In this document: piece by piece, positions 5,977 through 14,741 of the stretch | How the letters are laid out: every line of letters begins with the position of its first letter | Position numbering within the stretch: position 1 is the stretch's first letter | Virus record (IMG/VR): IMGVR_UViG_3300034198_024692 | Location: 1 to 64,000 of that record | Direction: 5' to 3' (one strand) | DNA length: 64,000 nucleotides | Source: a virus | Notes under the pieces: model-generated | The model's database searches: none | The model's input: the letters and a program-made list of their open reading frames with translations, nothing else | Told to the model about the DNA's origin: nothing | Translations under genes and position numbers: made by a program

Positions 5977-7832
5977 GTTGGCACGAAGGATCGCAAAAAT
6001 TAAATAAAAAATTCAAGAATATAAATCAAGAAATCATTGATTGTAAAGGATTCATTGATGAAAAAAAAGCAAAGGTTCTTTTGTATAAGTTCTTGCGAGA
6101 AAATCCATCTTTTTCTTCAGAATTAATTACTGGGGTAAGTCTATTTCCATTCCAGCACATGGCAATTAAAGCGATGATGGAAACAGATTACTTTTTGGGT
6201 ATTTGGAGTCGAGGTCTTTCAAAGTCATTCTCCACAGCTGTATTTGCTATTTTAGATGCGATATTTAATCAAGGTGTTCATATCGGGATTATTAGTAAGT
6301 CGTTCAGACAGTCTAAGATGATTTTTAGAAAGATTGAAGATATCGCTAAGAGTCCGAAAGCCTCTCTACTATCTCAATGTATTACCAGAATATCTAAAAG
6401 CAATGATGAATGGGTCATGGAAATTGGCAGAAGTAAAATTACAGCTCTGCCATTAGGCGATGGAGAAAAGCTTCGTGGTTTCAGATTCCAAAGAATGATT
6501 ATTGACGAGCTTCTTTTGATGCCAGAAAAAATTCTAAATGAAGTTATTTTGCCGTTCTTGGCTGTTGTAGAAAATCCAACTGAAAGACAACAAGTTTACG
6601 ACTTGGAAACCAAGCTTATAAAAGAAGGCAAAATGGAAGAATCTGAGCGTCATATTTGGCCTCATAACAAAATCATTGGACTTTCATCTGCAAGTTATAG
6701 ATTTGAATATTTATATAAGCTTTATTTGCAGTATGAAAATCTGATAATGAATCCAGACCAAAAGGATAAAGCTCATCGAGTAATTATGCATTTGAGTTAT
6801 GATTGCGCTCCTGAACAGCTTTATGATGCAAACCTTTTGGACCAATCTAAAGCAACAATGAGCGTTGCTCAATTTGAGCGAGAATTCGGCTCTGTATTCA
6901 CTGATGATAGTTCGGGATACTTCAAGGTTAGTAAGATGTCACAATGCACTATAATCGACGGAGAAGGGCAGTGTGTCGAAGTTATAGGAGATCCAAAAGC
7001 CAAGTATATTGTTTCTTTCGACCCTTCTTGGTCCGAGAGCGATGGCTCAGACGATTTCTCGATGCAAGTCATCAAACTTATCCCAGATCAAAGAACAGGC
7101 GTTGTAGTGCATTCCTACGCGCTTTCTGGAACGAATCTAAAAAGGCACATTGAGTATTTTTATTACTTAATGAAACACTTCAACGTTGTTGCTGTTGTTG
7201 GAGACTATAACGGTGGAGTTCAATTTTTGAATTCCTGCAACGAAAGCGAGTTATTCAAAAAGAATAATTTTAAACTAGATTGTTTCGACGCTGATTTAGA
7301 CAACACCCAAGAATATGATAAAGCTTTGCGAGATGCTAGAAATCAATACAATTTAGAAAGCAGAAGAATAGTATTCTTAAGAAAACCAAGCTCTTTCTGG
7401 ATTAGATATGCAAACGAGCTTTTACAATCGGCATTTGATCATAAAAAAATATGGTTTGCGAGCATGGCTATGAATGATGATTTCTCCAAACAAAAATCCG
7501 CCAATATTCCAATTGCAGATTTAAAATACTCTAGAATAGAAGGCGAGAAAGAGTCGGGTGCAAAAATGATTGATTTTATTGAGCATTTAAAAGATAACGT
7601 TGACATGATTAAAGTTCAATGTGCTTTAATTCAAGTAACCAGCTCAAGCCAAGGTACTCAAAGTTTTGATTTACCAGCAAACCTTAAAAAACAAAGAGGA
7701 GCTGACAAAGCAAGAAAAGACTCTTACTCTACATTGGTTCTAGGAAATTGGATGATGAATTTATACTATGACATGATGGCGTCTCCAGTTGAAAACACTC
7801 AAGCAACATTCACTCCAATGTTTATTAATTAA
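5973..7832 (+). CDS. terL: Terminase large subunit (TerL)
   Basis: A 619-residue DNA-packaging motor. The ATPase half has a Walker A-like loop WSRGLSKS (78-85) and Walker B RMIIDELLLMP with Asp178-Glu179. The nuclease half has VSFDPSWSE with Asp350 and VVGDYNGG with Asp411, the expected RNase H-fold metal ligands. The length is normal for TerL. It powers translocation of DNA through the portal encoded next and cuts concatemers. The start overlaps the ERCC4 nuclease gene by four bases. The portal gene follows after 42 bases containing a small AACTTTTAAAGTT inverted repeat and a GTGTAA promoter motif. Confidence 0.95.
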   Translation: MSWHEGSQKLNKKFKNINQEIIDCKGFIDEKKAKVLLYKFLRENPSFSSELITGVSLFPFQHMAIKAMMETDYFLGIWSRGLSKSFSTAVFAILDAIFNQGVHIGIISKSFRQSKMIFRKIEDIAKSPKASLLSQCITRISKSNDEWVMEIGRSKITALPLGDGEKLRGFRFQRMIIDELLLMPEKILNEVILPFLAVVENPTERQQVYDLETKLIKEGKMEESERHIWPHNKIIGLSSASYRFEYLYKLYLQYENLIMNPDQKDKAHRVIMHLSYDCAPEQLYDANLLDQSKATMSVAQFEREFGSVFTDDSSGYFKVSKMSQCTIIDGEGQCVEVIGDPKAKYIVSFDPSWSESDGSDDFSMQVIKLIPDQRTGVVVHSYALSGTNLKRHIEYFYYLMKHFNVVAVVGDYNGGVQFLNSCNESELFKKNNFKLDCFDADLDNTQEYDKALRDARNQYNLESRRIVFLRKPSSFWIRYANELLQSAFDHKKIWFASMAMNDDFSKQKSANIPIADLKYSRIEGEKESGAKMIDFIEHLKDNVDMIKVQCALIQVTSSSQGTQSFDLPANLKKQRGADKARKDSYSTLVLGNWMMNLYYDMMASPVENTQATFTPMFIN

Positions 7833-7859
7833 CTTTTAAAGTTAACTTTTAAACTTTTG

Positions 7860-7872
7860 GTGTAAAATATAT
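7860..7872 (+). promoter_or_regulatory. GTGTAA-type phage promoter before portal
   Basis: GTGTAAAATATAT ends two bases before the portal ATG at 7875, too close for a standard ribosome-binding site between them. It is one of the clearest copies of the motif. Confidence 0.6.
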
Positions 7873-7874
7873 AA

Positions 7875-9878
7875 ATGCAACAGCCAAAGCGCAAATACAA
7901 TAAAAAATCTCAGTATTGGGATAATTTAAGCCAGTCAAAAAATAACTTGCCGAATTTTAATGCTCAACCTCAATACGAGCCTGAATTATGTGGAGAACCG
8001 TTTTATGTTTCCAGTGCTTCTATGGGAGTATCTAAAGCTTCTTATGCAAGATCAGCAAACACAGAAAAAAGCAGCAGCAGAATCAATAGATCAGCGATTA
8101 ATAGAACGATTGATAGATTCAGTAGCATAAGAAATGGACTACTTCCCTACAGCTATGCGATGGATGGAGTTAATGTGCGCGAAGCAATCGAGCTTTGTCA
8201 AAAAGCATATGCTAATATAGCTATATTTAGAAATGCTATTGACATTATGGCTGAGTTTGCGAACACAGAGATTTATTTTGAAGGAGGATCTCAAAAAAGC
8301 AAAGACTTTTTTACTGAATGGTTTAAGAAAATTAAACTATGGAATTTAAAAGACCAATACTTCCGCGAATACTATAGAAGCGGTAATATTTTCTTATACA
8401 GAATTGATGGCAAATTCCAAATTGATGATTTTACAAAGATCACTCGACAGATTGGAGATCTACCTGCGCTGGTAAATAAGATTCCCGTAAAGTATATTCT
8501 GTTAAATCCGTTTGATGTTGTTGCAAAAAGAGGATCTACCTTTAATACTGGAGCGTATGAAAAAATTCTATCTGAATATGAATTAGCTGGACTTCAAAAT
8601 CCAATCACACAAGAAGATGAAGATATTTTGAATGGTCTTCCAGCAGATGTTAAAAAAGACATCAAAAAAGGAGCGTATTATCAAGATGGTTTAAAAATTG
8701 AGCTTGATCCTAAAAAGTTAACATACTCTTTTTATAAGAAGCAGGATTACGAGCCATTTGCTGTTCCATTTGGATATCCTGTGCTAGAGGATATCAATGC
8801 TAAGATGGAGTTAAAGAAGATGGATCAAGCCATCACAAGAACTGTTGAAAACGTTATTCTCTTAATTACCATGGGAGCTGAGCCTGATAAGGGAGGTATC
8901 AATCAAAATAACTTGATGGCGATGCAGACATTATTCAAAAACGAAAGTGTTGGCCGAGTATTAATTTCTGATTATACAACTAAGGCTCAATTCGTTATTC
9001 CAGAGTTAAATAATGTTCTTGGTCCAGATAAATACAAAGTTTTGAATGAAGATATTAAACAAGGTCTTCAGAACATTGTTATCGGTGAAGAAAAGTACAG
9101 CGCTACAGAAGTAAAAGCTCAAATTTTCATCGATAGATTAAAAGAAGCAAGAAACGCATTCTTAAATGATTTCTTACAACCTGAGATTCGCAGAATAGCT
9201 AAGGACATGGGCTTAAAAAACTATCCTACGGCTCACTTCAGAGATATTGATATCAGAGATCAAACTCAGCTTATGCGCGTTTCTACACGCCTTATGGAGC
9301 TTGGAATCATTACTCCACAGCAAGGAATGGAAATGTTTCATACTGGACAGTTTCCAAAGGCGGAAGATATCGCTCCAGCTCAAGAGGGATTTGTTAAAGA
9401 AAGAGAGGACGGATATTATAATCCAATTGTTGGTGGCGTTCCTCTTATTTCGCCTCCGACAGATCCAAATACTGACAAATCAACAGTTAATCAAACAAAT
9501 AAAGTTGCAGGAAGACCAGAGGGAACAACTGGCATACCAATTACAAAAGCCAATTTTTCTATAAAAAATATTCAAGCAGTAATCAAGAATATCGAAGCTG
9601 TTAAAGCTAACATGGAAAAAGAACTAAAGAATAAGTTAAAGTTGAAAAAGTTAAATAATCAACAGCACGAAATGCTCGAACAGCTATCTCATTCAATAGC
9701 AGTTTCTAAAGAATTAAATTGTTGGGAAGCTACCGCATCTTCTTGTGTAAACAACTTTGACGAGATAGCCTCTTTATCAACAATGCCAGAAGTTCTAGAA
9801 ATAGCTTCTGAGCATCAAATAGAAGATGATTATTCAGCTGCTTTACTCTATCACTCTCAAAAAATAAATGAAAATTAA
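7875..9878 (+). CDS. Portal protein
   Basis: A 667-residue protein that should form the dodecameric portal at the capsid vertex. Supporting features are the N-terminal segment REAIELCQKAYANIAIFRNAIDIMAEFANTEIYF (split here as a helix then strand), the YYRSGNIFLYRIDG strand pair about residues 170-185, a long stem-like helix region (MELKKMDQAITRTVENVI), and a lysine-rich helical C-terminus (about 570-610), all typical of large phage portals. TerL is immediately upstream and the protease/scaffold downstream. A GTGTAA motif directly precedes the start. The first 100 residues are Ser/Asn/Lys-rich and probably disordered. Confidence 0.88.
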   Translation: MQQPKRKYNKKSQYWDNLSQSKNNLPNFNAQPQYEPELCGEPFYVSSASMGVSKASYARSANTEKSSSRINRSAINRTIDRFSSIRNGLLPYSYAMDGVNVREAIELCQKAYANIAIFRNAIDIMAEFANTEIYFEGGSQKSKDFFTEWFKKIKLWNLKDQYFREYYRSGNIFLYRIDGKFQIDDFTKITRQIGDLPALVNKIPVKYILLNPFDVVAKRGSTFNTGAYEKILSEYELAGLQNPITQEDEDILNGLPADVKKDIKKGAYYQDGLKIELDPKKLTYSFYKKQDYEPFAVPFGYPVLEDINAKMELKKMDQAITRTVENVILLITMGAEPDKGGINQNNLMAMQTLFKNESVGRVLISDYTTKAQFVIPELNNVLGPDKYKVLNEDIKQGLQNIVIGEEKYSATEVKAQIFIDRLKEARNAFLNDFLQPEIRRIAKDMGLKNYPTAHFRDIDIRDQTQLMRVSTRLMELGIITPQQGMEMFHTGQFPKAEDIAPAQEGFVKEREDGYYNPIVGGVPLISPPTDPNTDKSTVNQTNKVAGRPEGTTGIPITKANFSIKNIQAVIKNIEAVKANMEKELKNKLKLKKLNNQQHEMLEQLSHSIAVSKELNCWEATASSCVNNFDEIASLSTMPEVLEIASEHQIEDDYSAALLYHSQKINEN

Positions 9879-10260
9879 TCCAGAAGATATTAAAGTGCCA
9901 CTTGAAAAAACAGTGGAAATTAAAAACGGAGAGGTTCAAGTATCTCTTGCTAAGATGGCAGATAAAAAAGCCGCTGTATACAAATCATTCATGAGTGCAT
10001 GCGCTTCAGATGATAAAGCTCTTGTTGATACAACTGATATGGACGATGAATCAACAACAAAAGCTTGTATGCTTCAATTTGATAAAATGCAAGCTACACT
10101 TATGGAAGAAAGTGATTCTGGGGAATTGACTCCAGCACAGAAAAAACTTCCACCAGCTCTTCAAAAAGCTATTCTTAAAAAGATGGATAAACCATCAGAT
10201 CCAGCTTCTCATGAGAATAAAGAAACAAAAGAAGAGGAAGAAATGGAAGAAGAAGACTAA
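9868..10260 (+). CDS. Small acidic head-module protein
   Basis: A 130-residue protein of unknown family, starting inside the last codons of the portal gene (11-base overlap). A short strand-rich N-terminus (VPLEKTVEIKNGEVQVSLAKM) is followed by a helical part with a PAQKKLPPALQKAILKKM segment, and a strongly acidic tail (ETKEEEEMEEED). The LTPAQKKLPPALQKAI stretch is common as a disordered peptide in phage head or scaffold-associated proteins. Position between portal and protease suggests a role in head assembly, for example as a scaffold or portal-associated factor; that is inference. Confidence 0.6.
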   Translation: MKINPEDIKVPLEKTVEIKNGEVQVSLAKMADKKAAVYKSFMSACASDDKALVDTTDMDDESTTKACMLQFDKMQATLMEESDSGELTPAQKKLPPALQKAILKKMDKPSDPASHENKETKEEEEMEEED

Positions 10261-10272
10261 TGATTTTTAAAT

Positions 10273-11835
10273 ATGAAGCATAAATACACCACGAAATTTG
10301 AATCGTCAATTCTTTCTTGTGTCAAGGGAGATGAGTCTTTTATTTCAAAAGCTTCTTTAGAAAATTTAAAACCATTGCTTCCAAAAGATATCGATTTTTC
10401 TGAAAATATAGATATTCTTGGAACCGCTTTCAATGCCGCAGTTATTAATAAGTTTAATAAGAATGACGACGGCATGGATTCCGCTACAGCAGCAAGAGTA
10501 ATTAAAAATTTCTTACATAAACCAACAAACATAGAACACGATAAGTCTAAAGTAGTTGGGCATATTGTTAGCGCTGGATTTAGTGAATATGGAACCAACT
10601 CGATGATAGATATCGAGGAAGCTATTAATAAAAACGATCCATACAATATCTCATTAGGAGCAGTTGTATACAAATACGCAAACAAAGAGTTTGCAAAATT
10701 AATTGAGCGCTCAGTAGATCCTGAAGATACTATGTATCAATCTATTTCAACAAGTTGGGAAGTTGGTTTCAGCGATTTCGTTATTGCTGTTGGAAGTTCT
10801 GATTTAAAAGATGCTGAGATAATAAAAAATCCAAAGCAGTTTGAAGAAATGAGAAAAAGACTTAAGGCTTATGGTGGATCTGGAAAATTAGACGATGGCA
10901 CAAACATCTATCGTTTGCTTAAAGGAGAAATTTATCCTTTGGGAATTGGCTTCACAACTAATCCAGCCGCAGATGTAAAAGGTTTATATTCAGATAATGA
11001 ATCTTCTTCTATGGTTGAAATAAAAGATAAAAGAGATAAAAAATTATATTTCGATATAAAAAAGAAAGATTTATTTAAAAAAACTGAATCGTCTATTTCC
11101 CAAATAGATTTAGCTAATGTAAAAAACAAAAAAGAAACTATTATGGATATTGAAAAAGTCCTTTCCGAACTTAAAGATCTTCTTGTTGAGAAGAAATTCT
11201 CAGAAGAAGCTGTGGCAAATATGACTAACACATTTGCTGAAGCTATTAAACAAAAAGATGTAGAATATCGTGCTTCTCTTACAAAAGCAGAAGAAGAAGC
11301 TGCCGCAGCAATCAAAGAGCGTGAAGAACTTAAAGCTTCTGTAGAAAAGCTTCAAGCTCAAATTGGCGAAGCATCTCAGAGAATTTCCGAATTCGAAAAT
11401 TTCAAAAAGCAAGAAGAGGCAGTTGCTCGTTTCAACGCAAGAATGGAAGCTATCGACAACAGCTATGATCTTGATGACGAAGACCGCAAGGTTCTTGTTG
11501 ATGATCTCAAGTCTCTTGATTCTTCGGAAGAAGCTTTTGCTTCTTACCAAGAAAAGCTTTCTATCATGTGGAAGCACAAGAATAAAGAAGTTAGAGCTTC
11601 TTATGAAAAAGACATTCAAGAAAGAATCGATGCTGAAGTTGCTAAAAAGCTCGCTTCTGTTTCGACAGCTTCTGAAGTAAAAACTGATAAAGAACTTGCT
11701 GAAGAAGCCTTGGAAAAGGCTCAAGCTTCAGAAAGCGCTCTCCCAAACTCTAATGAAGAATCTTCAAAAGAAAATAAATCTTTACGCGAAAAGTTTGCAA
11801 GTGCATTTTCTCGCAACAACATTACTATTTCCTAA
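10273..11835 (+). CDS. Prohead protease-scaffold fusion
   Basis: A 520-residue protein that appears to join a capsid-maturation serine protease to a scaffold. The N-terminal 250 residues carry a probable catalytic His in NIEHDKSKVVGHIV (His89) and Ser in SISTSWEVGF (Ser158 or Ser160), the spacing and context of phage prohead proteases. From about residue 290 the sequence is a long charged coiled coil (AEEEAAAAIKEREELKASVEKL and beyond), as expected for a scaffold. An internal ATG at codon 291 (11143) begins the coiled-coil part and could give a free scaffold. Capsid genes follow directly. Confidence 0.82.
   Translation: MKHKYTTKFESSILSCVKGDESFISKASLENLKPLLPKDIDFSENIDILGTAFNAAVINKFNKNDDGMDSATAARVIKNFLHKPTNIEHDKSKVVGHIVSAGFSEYGTNSMIDIEEAINKNDPYNISLGAVVYKYANKEFAKLIERSVDPEDTMYQSISTSWEVGFSDFVIAVGSSDLKDAEIIKNPKQFEEMRKRLKAYGGSGKLDDGTNIYRLLKGEIYPLGIGFTTNPAADVKGLYSDNESSSMVEIKDKRDKKLYFDIKKKDLFKKTESSISQIDLANVKNKKETIMDIEKVLSELKDLLVEKKFSEEAVANMTNTFAEAIKQKDVEYRASLTKAEEEAAAAIKEREELKASVEKLQAQIGEASQRISEFENFKKQEEAVARFNARMEAIDNSYDLDDEDRKVLVDDLKSLDSSEEAFASYQEKLSIMWKHKNKEVRASYEKDIQERIDAEVAKKLASVSTASEVKTDKELAEEALEKAQASESALPNSNEESSKENKSLREKFASAFSRNNITIS
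11143..11835 (+). CDS. Possible nested scaffold protein (internal start)
   Basis: In-frame ATG at 11143 inside the protease-scaffold gene would produce a 230-residue protein, MDIEKVLSELKDLL..., containing only the coiled-coil scaffold. The junction is preceded by a Lys/Asn-rich linker that separates the two domains and by a weak purine stretch (AAAGAAA). Lambda and related phages make scaffold from such nested starts. This is a candidate only: no strong ribosome-binding site is visible. Confidence 0.35.
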   Translation: MDIEKVLSELKDLLVEKKFSEEAVANMTNTFAEAIKQKDVEYRASLTKAEEEAAAAIKEREELKASVEKLQAQIGEASQRISEFENFKKQEEAVARFNARMEAIDNSYDLDDEDRKVLVDDLKSLDSSEEAFASYQEKLSIMWKHKNKEVRASYEKDIQERIDAEVAKKLASVSTASEVKTDKELAEEALEKAQASESALPNSNEESSKENKSLREKFASAFSRNNITIS

Positions 11836-11855
11836 AAATCTAAAAAACTAATTAT

Positions 11856-12509
11856 ATGGCACTTAGAACATTACCATTCAGACAATATAACGAAACTGAC
11901 GTTATCAACATGTTCGCTCTTGGAACTGGATACGTTAATGAATATACTAACGTTACTGGCAACGGAGACGCTGGCGTTTTCGTTACCATTGAAAGCGGCA
12001 ACTTAAACCTTGATACAATTACCTATGATGATGCTTATTCATCATATCTTGGCAAGACTGATTATCCACATGTTGGAAGAAACCAATACCCAAGAGTTAC
12101 CTTAAGCCTTAAGCCAGCTACTTCTGGTGATGCGCTTGTTGGTATGACTCTTTGCCAAACTGCAAAGCTTGACGAAAACGGCGAGAAGCTTCTTTACTAC
12201 CCACAAAAAGCTGAAGAGCTTATGTGCATGCTTCCAGGTCAAGCTGTTCCAGTTGCAACTCGCGGTGTCTTCACTCTTGCTGCTTCCGCATTTGCTGGAG
12301 CTATCGGAACTGGCGCTGGTCAAATCGGTGTTGGTGGAGGTCTTAAGCTTCCATCTGGTGTTAGCGGAAAGCTTACTGGTTGCGCTATTACCGATCCAAC
12401 AAGAGTTGCTCTTGTTATCGCTACTGGTTCACGCGCTGCAAGCACTTCAACCGCTAACCTTTCTGATCCACTTACAGGAAGCTACGCTATCGTTGGTCTT
12501 GGTCTCTAA
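11856..12509 (+). CDS. Capsid decoration / stabilisation protein
   Basis: A 217-residue protein encoded between scaffold and major capsid protein, the usual place of a capsid decoration (head-stabilising) protein. The sequence is Gly/Ala/Thr-rich and beta-like throughout. It opens with LRTLPFRQYNETDVINMFAL, has a central GQAVPVATRGVFTLAASAF strand region and a glycine-rich loop (GAGQIGVGGGLKLPSG), consistent with trimeric decoration proteins. I infer the role from position and composition; no catalytic motif is present. Codon use is GC-richer at third positions than most genes here, like the capsid gene after it, as expected for very highly expressed products. Confidence 0.65.
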   Translation: MALRTLPFRQYNETDVINMFALGTGYVNEYTNVTGNGDAGVFVTIESGNLNLDTITYDDAYSSYLGKTDYPHVGRNQYPRVTLSLKPATSGDALVGMTLCQTAKLDENGEKLLYYPQKAEELMCMLPGQAVPVATRGVFTLAASAFAGAIGTGAGQIGVGGGLKLPSGVSGKLTGCAITDPTRVALVIATGSRAASTSTANLSDPLTGSYAIVGLGL

Positions 12510-12531
12510 TTTAACCTAGAAAAATTTAAAT

Positions 12532-13656
12532 ATGAAAATTACTTTAAAAAGAACTCCTGAACAAATCGAACTAATCAAGGCTATGGCTTCAAAAAATCGC
12601 AGTGTTGCGGTTGAAGCTCAAGTTGCTCTTGCTGAATTCATCGGTCCAGTTTTAGCTGAAGTTATCAACAATGCTCCTACCTTGAGCAACTTGTTCACTC
12701 CACTTCAATTCAATGCTGATGACAGCCCAAGCATTCCGCTCGATTTATACTACGACGTAGCTGCTGAAGACTATATTACAGTATATAGCCAAAGCGCAGC
12801 TGGTGGCCTTCCTCAGAACCAAGTTTTACCAACTGTTTCTGAAATGAAGATCCACACCTATACTCTTGATTCTGCATTGAGCTTCGACAAGCGCTATGCT
12901 GCTAAGAGCCGTATGGATGTTATCAGCAAGACATTTACTCGTCTTGCACAAGAAATTCTCTTCAAGCAAGAGAAGACTTCCGCTAACCTTCTTTTAGGTT
13001 CACTTGCTAACGCACAAACCAATGGTAAGAAGCACGTTCAGCGTGCAAATACTAATGGTCGCTTCTTGCTTGCGGATCTTAACGAACTCTTCACTCTTGC
13101 CAAGAGAATCAATACCTCATGGCTTGGTGGTACTCCAGAAGCTCGCCAAGGTCGTGGCTTGACTGATATCATTGTTTCTCCAGAAGTTGTTCAAGAACTT
13201 CGTGCAATGGCTTACAATCCAATCAATACCCAAGGAACTAAGACAGATATTCCTGCTCCAGAAGATATGAGAACCTCTATCTACAACAGCGCAGGTATTC
13301 CTGAGTTCTACGGTGTTTCCATCATGGAAATCAATGAGCTTGGTAAGGGTCAGCGCTTCAACACTGTCTTTAACGCAGTTGCTGGAACTACTGCATTCAC
13401 AAATGCTGCTGGTGGCAATTCCGCTCAATTCGATGATACTGCTGAAGAAATCATCATCGGTCTTGATCGTAGCCGTGATTCTCTTATTCGCGCAGTTGCT
13501 GTTGATTCTGAAAACGGTTCTGAGTTCTCTCTTACCGCTGATGATCAATACAGCGTTCGTCAGAGCAAGATCGGTTACTTCGGCTCTCTTGAAGAAGGTC
13601 GTATGGTTCTCGATACTCGCGCTCTCGTTGGTAAGATCGTTTCTGGTCTTGCTTAA
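12532..13656 (+). CDS. Major capsid protein (HK97 fold)
   Basis: A 374-residue protein with the order expected for HK97-type capsid proteins: an N-terminal helix (EQIELIKAMASKNRSVAVEAQVALAEFIG), an extended E-loop region around 60-100, the long spine helix (about 135-160, TFTRLAQEILFKQEKTSANLLLG), and a P-domain/A-domain strand pattern in which a DIIVSPEVVQELRAM helix is followed by AGIPEFYGVSIMEINEL. It follows protease-scaffold and decoration genes and ends at a very strong terminator, consistent with high-level late expression. Codon use is biased and GC-richer than the surroundings. A separate N-terminal delta domain is not obvious; the scaffold is supplied by the upstream gene. Confidence 0.88.
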   Translation: MKITLKRTPEQIELIKAMASKNRSVAVEAQVALAEFIGPVLAEVINNAPTLSNLFTPLQFNADDSPSIPLDLYYDVAAEDYITVYSQSAAGGLPQNQVLPTVSEMKIHTYTLDSALSFDKRYAAKSRMDVISKTFTRLAQEILFKQEKTSANLLLGSLANAQTNGKKHVQRANTNGRFLLADLNELFTLAKRINTSWLGGTPEARQGRGLTDIIVSPEVVQELRAMAYNPINTQGTKTDIPAPEDMRTSIYNSAGIPEFYGVSIMEINELGKGQRFNTVFNAVAGTTAFTNAAGGNSAQFDDTAEEIIIGLDRSRDSLIRAVAVDSENGSEFSLTADDQYSVRQSKIGYFGSLEEGRMVLDTRALVGKIVSGLA

Positions 13657-13674
13657 TAGCGATAAATCCTCCCA

Positions 13675-13706
13675 AGAGCCGCCCTTAACGGGGCGGCTCT
13701 TTTTTG
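13675..13706 (+). terminator. Strong intrinsic terminator after capsid gene
   Basis: Stem AGAGCCGCCC / GGGCGGCTCT with a TTAACG loop, followed by TTTTTTG. It ends the head operon 19 bases past the capsid stop codon. Confidence 0.95.
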
Positions 13707-13739
13707 TTTAAAAACATGAGTTTTAAGATATAATAAAGT

Positions 13740-14195
13740 ATGCCTAGAAAAAAGAAAATCGAAGAAACCAACGGCGCATTGAAGCCAGAAATTCAAACAA
13801 CAAACGGATCTAGCAATCCACAAGGATTGATTGAACGAATTTCGCATATGAGAGCCAACGGTCAAGTGAATACTCCAGAATTCGTTCAAAACATGAGAGA
13901 ACTAGAAGTTATTCTCGGTGTATCTCAAATCAGTCCATTCGGAACAAATGAACTTGAGATTTTTGAGCAGAATCTCAAAGAAATGTCTATCACTGATTTG
14001 CAAAGACTCGCAAACAAGATCGGCATTAATCCATTTCATGAATATCCCACTTTAAAGAAAAATCTAATCAGAGAATTCCAAGCGTATACAAAGAACAGTC
14101 GCCGCAACATTATGCCATCACCAGTGAATAGTTTTGTTCCAGATCCAAACAATCCAAAACATGCTAAATTATTAAAAATCCTTGGAGATATTTAA
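13740..14195 (+). CDS. Unknown head/connector-region protein
   Basis: A 151-residue protein with no recognised family. The N-terminus is basic and low complexity (PRKKKIEETNG). The middle (ITDLQRLANKIGINPFHEYPTLKKNLIREFQAY, about 81-113) resembles a SAP-like helix-extended loop-helix DNA-binding fold, a motif frequent in phage head-completion and terminase-adjacent proteins. The C-terminus is Pro/Asn-rich. It is expressed from its own region after the capsid terminator (TAAGATATAATAAAG precedes the ATG) and sits directly before the connector gene, so a neck or head-completion role is plausible but not shown. Confidence 0.55.
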   Translation: MPRKKKIEETNGALKPEIQTTNGSSNPQGLIERISHMRANGQVNTPEFVQNMRELEVILGVSQISPFGTNELEIFEQNLKEMSITDLQRLANKIGINPFHEYPTLKKNLIREFQAYTKNSRRNIMPSPVNSFVPDPNNPKHAKLLKILGDI

Positions 14196-14207
14196 GTGTA
14201 ATATATT
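14196..14207 (+). promoter_or_regulatory. GTGTAA-type phage promoter before connector
   Basis: GTGTAATATATT overlaps the end of the intergenic space, two bases before the ATG at 14210. Confidence 0.55.
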
Positions 14208-14209
14208 GT

Positions 14210-14665
14210 ATGAGTGTTCTTAGTGATTTGGCATTAAATATTTTTCGAACAGAGTTTGACGGAGATACAGGAAATATGTATCAATCTTATATTGAGGCTT
14301 GGCTTTTTGCTAATCTCGGGGAATTAAACGCAAGAATTAATACTTCTTATAGTGGAGTTGATGCTGAGTTAGATCTTGAGTCTCAAGCTATTTACAAAGA
14401 ATTATACATGGGAAACTACTATAGAAAACAATCTCGTAATGCTTTAAGAGGATTAGTTGGCAACACCAATGGCTCTGATATTCTAAGTTTGAGAGATGGC
14501 AATAGCTCTGTTACATTCACTAATAAAAACGAAGTATCCAAGGTTTATAAAAGTCTTGCAGAAGAAAGTGATAAGAAGGTTGAAAAGCTTTCTCATTACT
14601 ACAATATATACCAATCGCAGCCTCTACAACTTGGGGGAATAGAAGCTGACAATATTACTATATAA
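14210..14665 (+). CDS. Head-tail connector / adaptor protein
   Basis: A 151-residue helical protein matching the layout of phage head-tail connectors (gp6/gp15-like adaptors): an N-terminal helix (LSDLALNIFRTEF), a conserved-looking IEAWLFANLGELNARINTSY segment, then a helical middle containing SQAIYKELYMGNYYRKQS and a C-terminal loop region. It would bind beneath the portal. The LGELN segment is commonly seen in connector families. Genes for head closure, tail completion and tail tube follow on the opposite strand, across a bidirectional terminator, completing the neck module. Confidence 0.7.
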   Translation: MSVLSDLALNIFRTEFDGDTGNMYQSYIEAWLFANLGELNARINTSYSGVDAELDLESQAIYKELYMGNYYRKQSRNALRGLVGNTNGSDILSLRDGNSSVTFTNKNEVSKVYKSLAEESDKKVEKLSHYYNIYQSQPLQLGGIEADNITI

Positions 14666-14690
14666 GTTATATTTCAAAATAAAGTATACA

Positions 14691-14720
14691 AAAAAAGCTG
14701 GCATTTCTGCCAGCTTTTTT
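14691..14720. terminator. Bidirectional terminator between convergent operons
   Basis: Twelve-base stem AAAAAAGCTGGC / GCCAGCTTTTTT with an ATTTCT loop. It serves the connector gene on the plus strand and the tail tube gene on the minus strand. Confidence 0.95.
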
Positions 14721-14741
14721 GTTATTTGATGAGAGTTATAA

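Noticed and set aside
7830-7860. AACTTTTAAAGTT inverted repeat as a terminator between terL and portal
   Set aside because: Stem is short and all A/T, without a following T-run; it may be an incidental AT repeat or weak operator.
11200-11724. Minus-strand 174-codon frame opposite the scaffold
   Set aside because: Phe/Ser-rich antisense of a Glu/Lys-rich coiled coil; no initiation signal. The sense gene is well supported.
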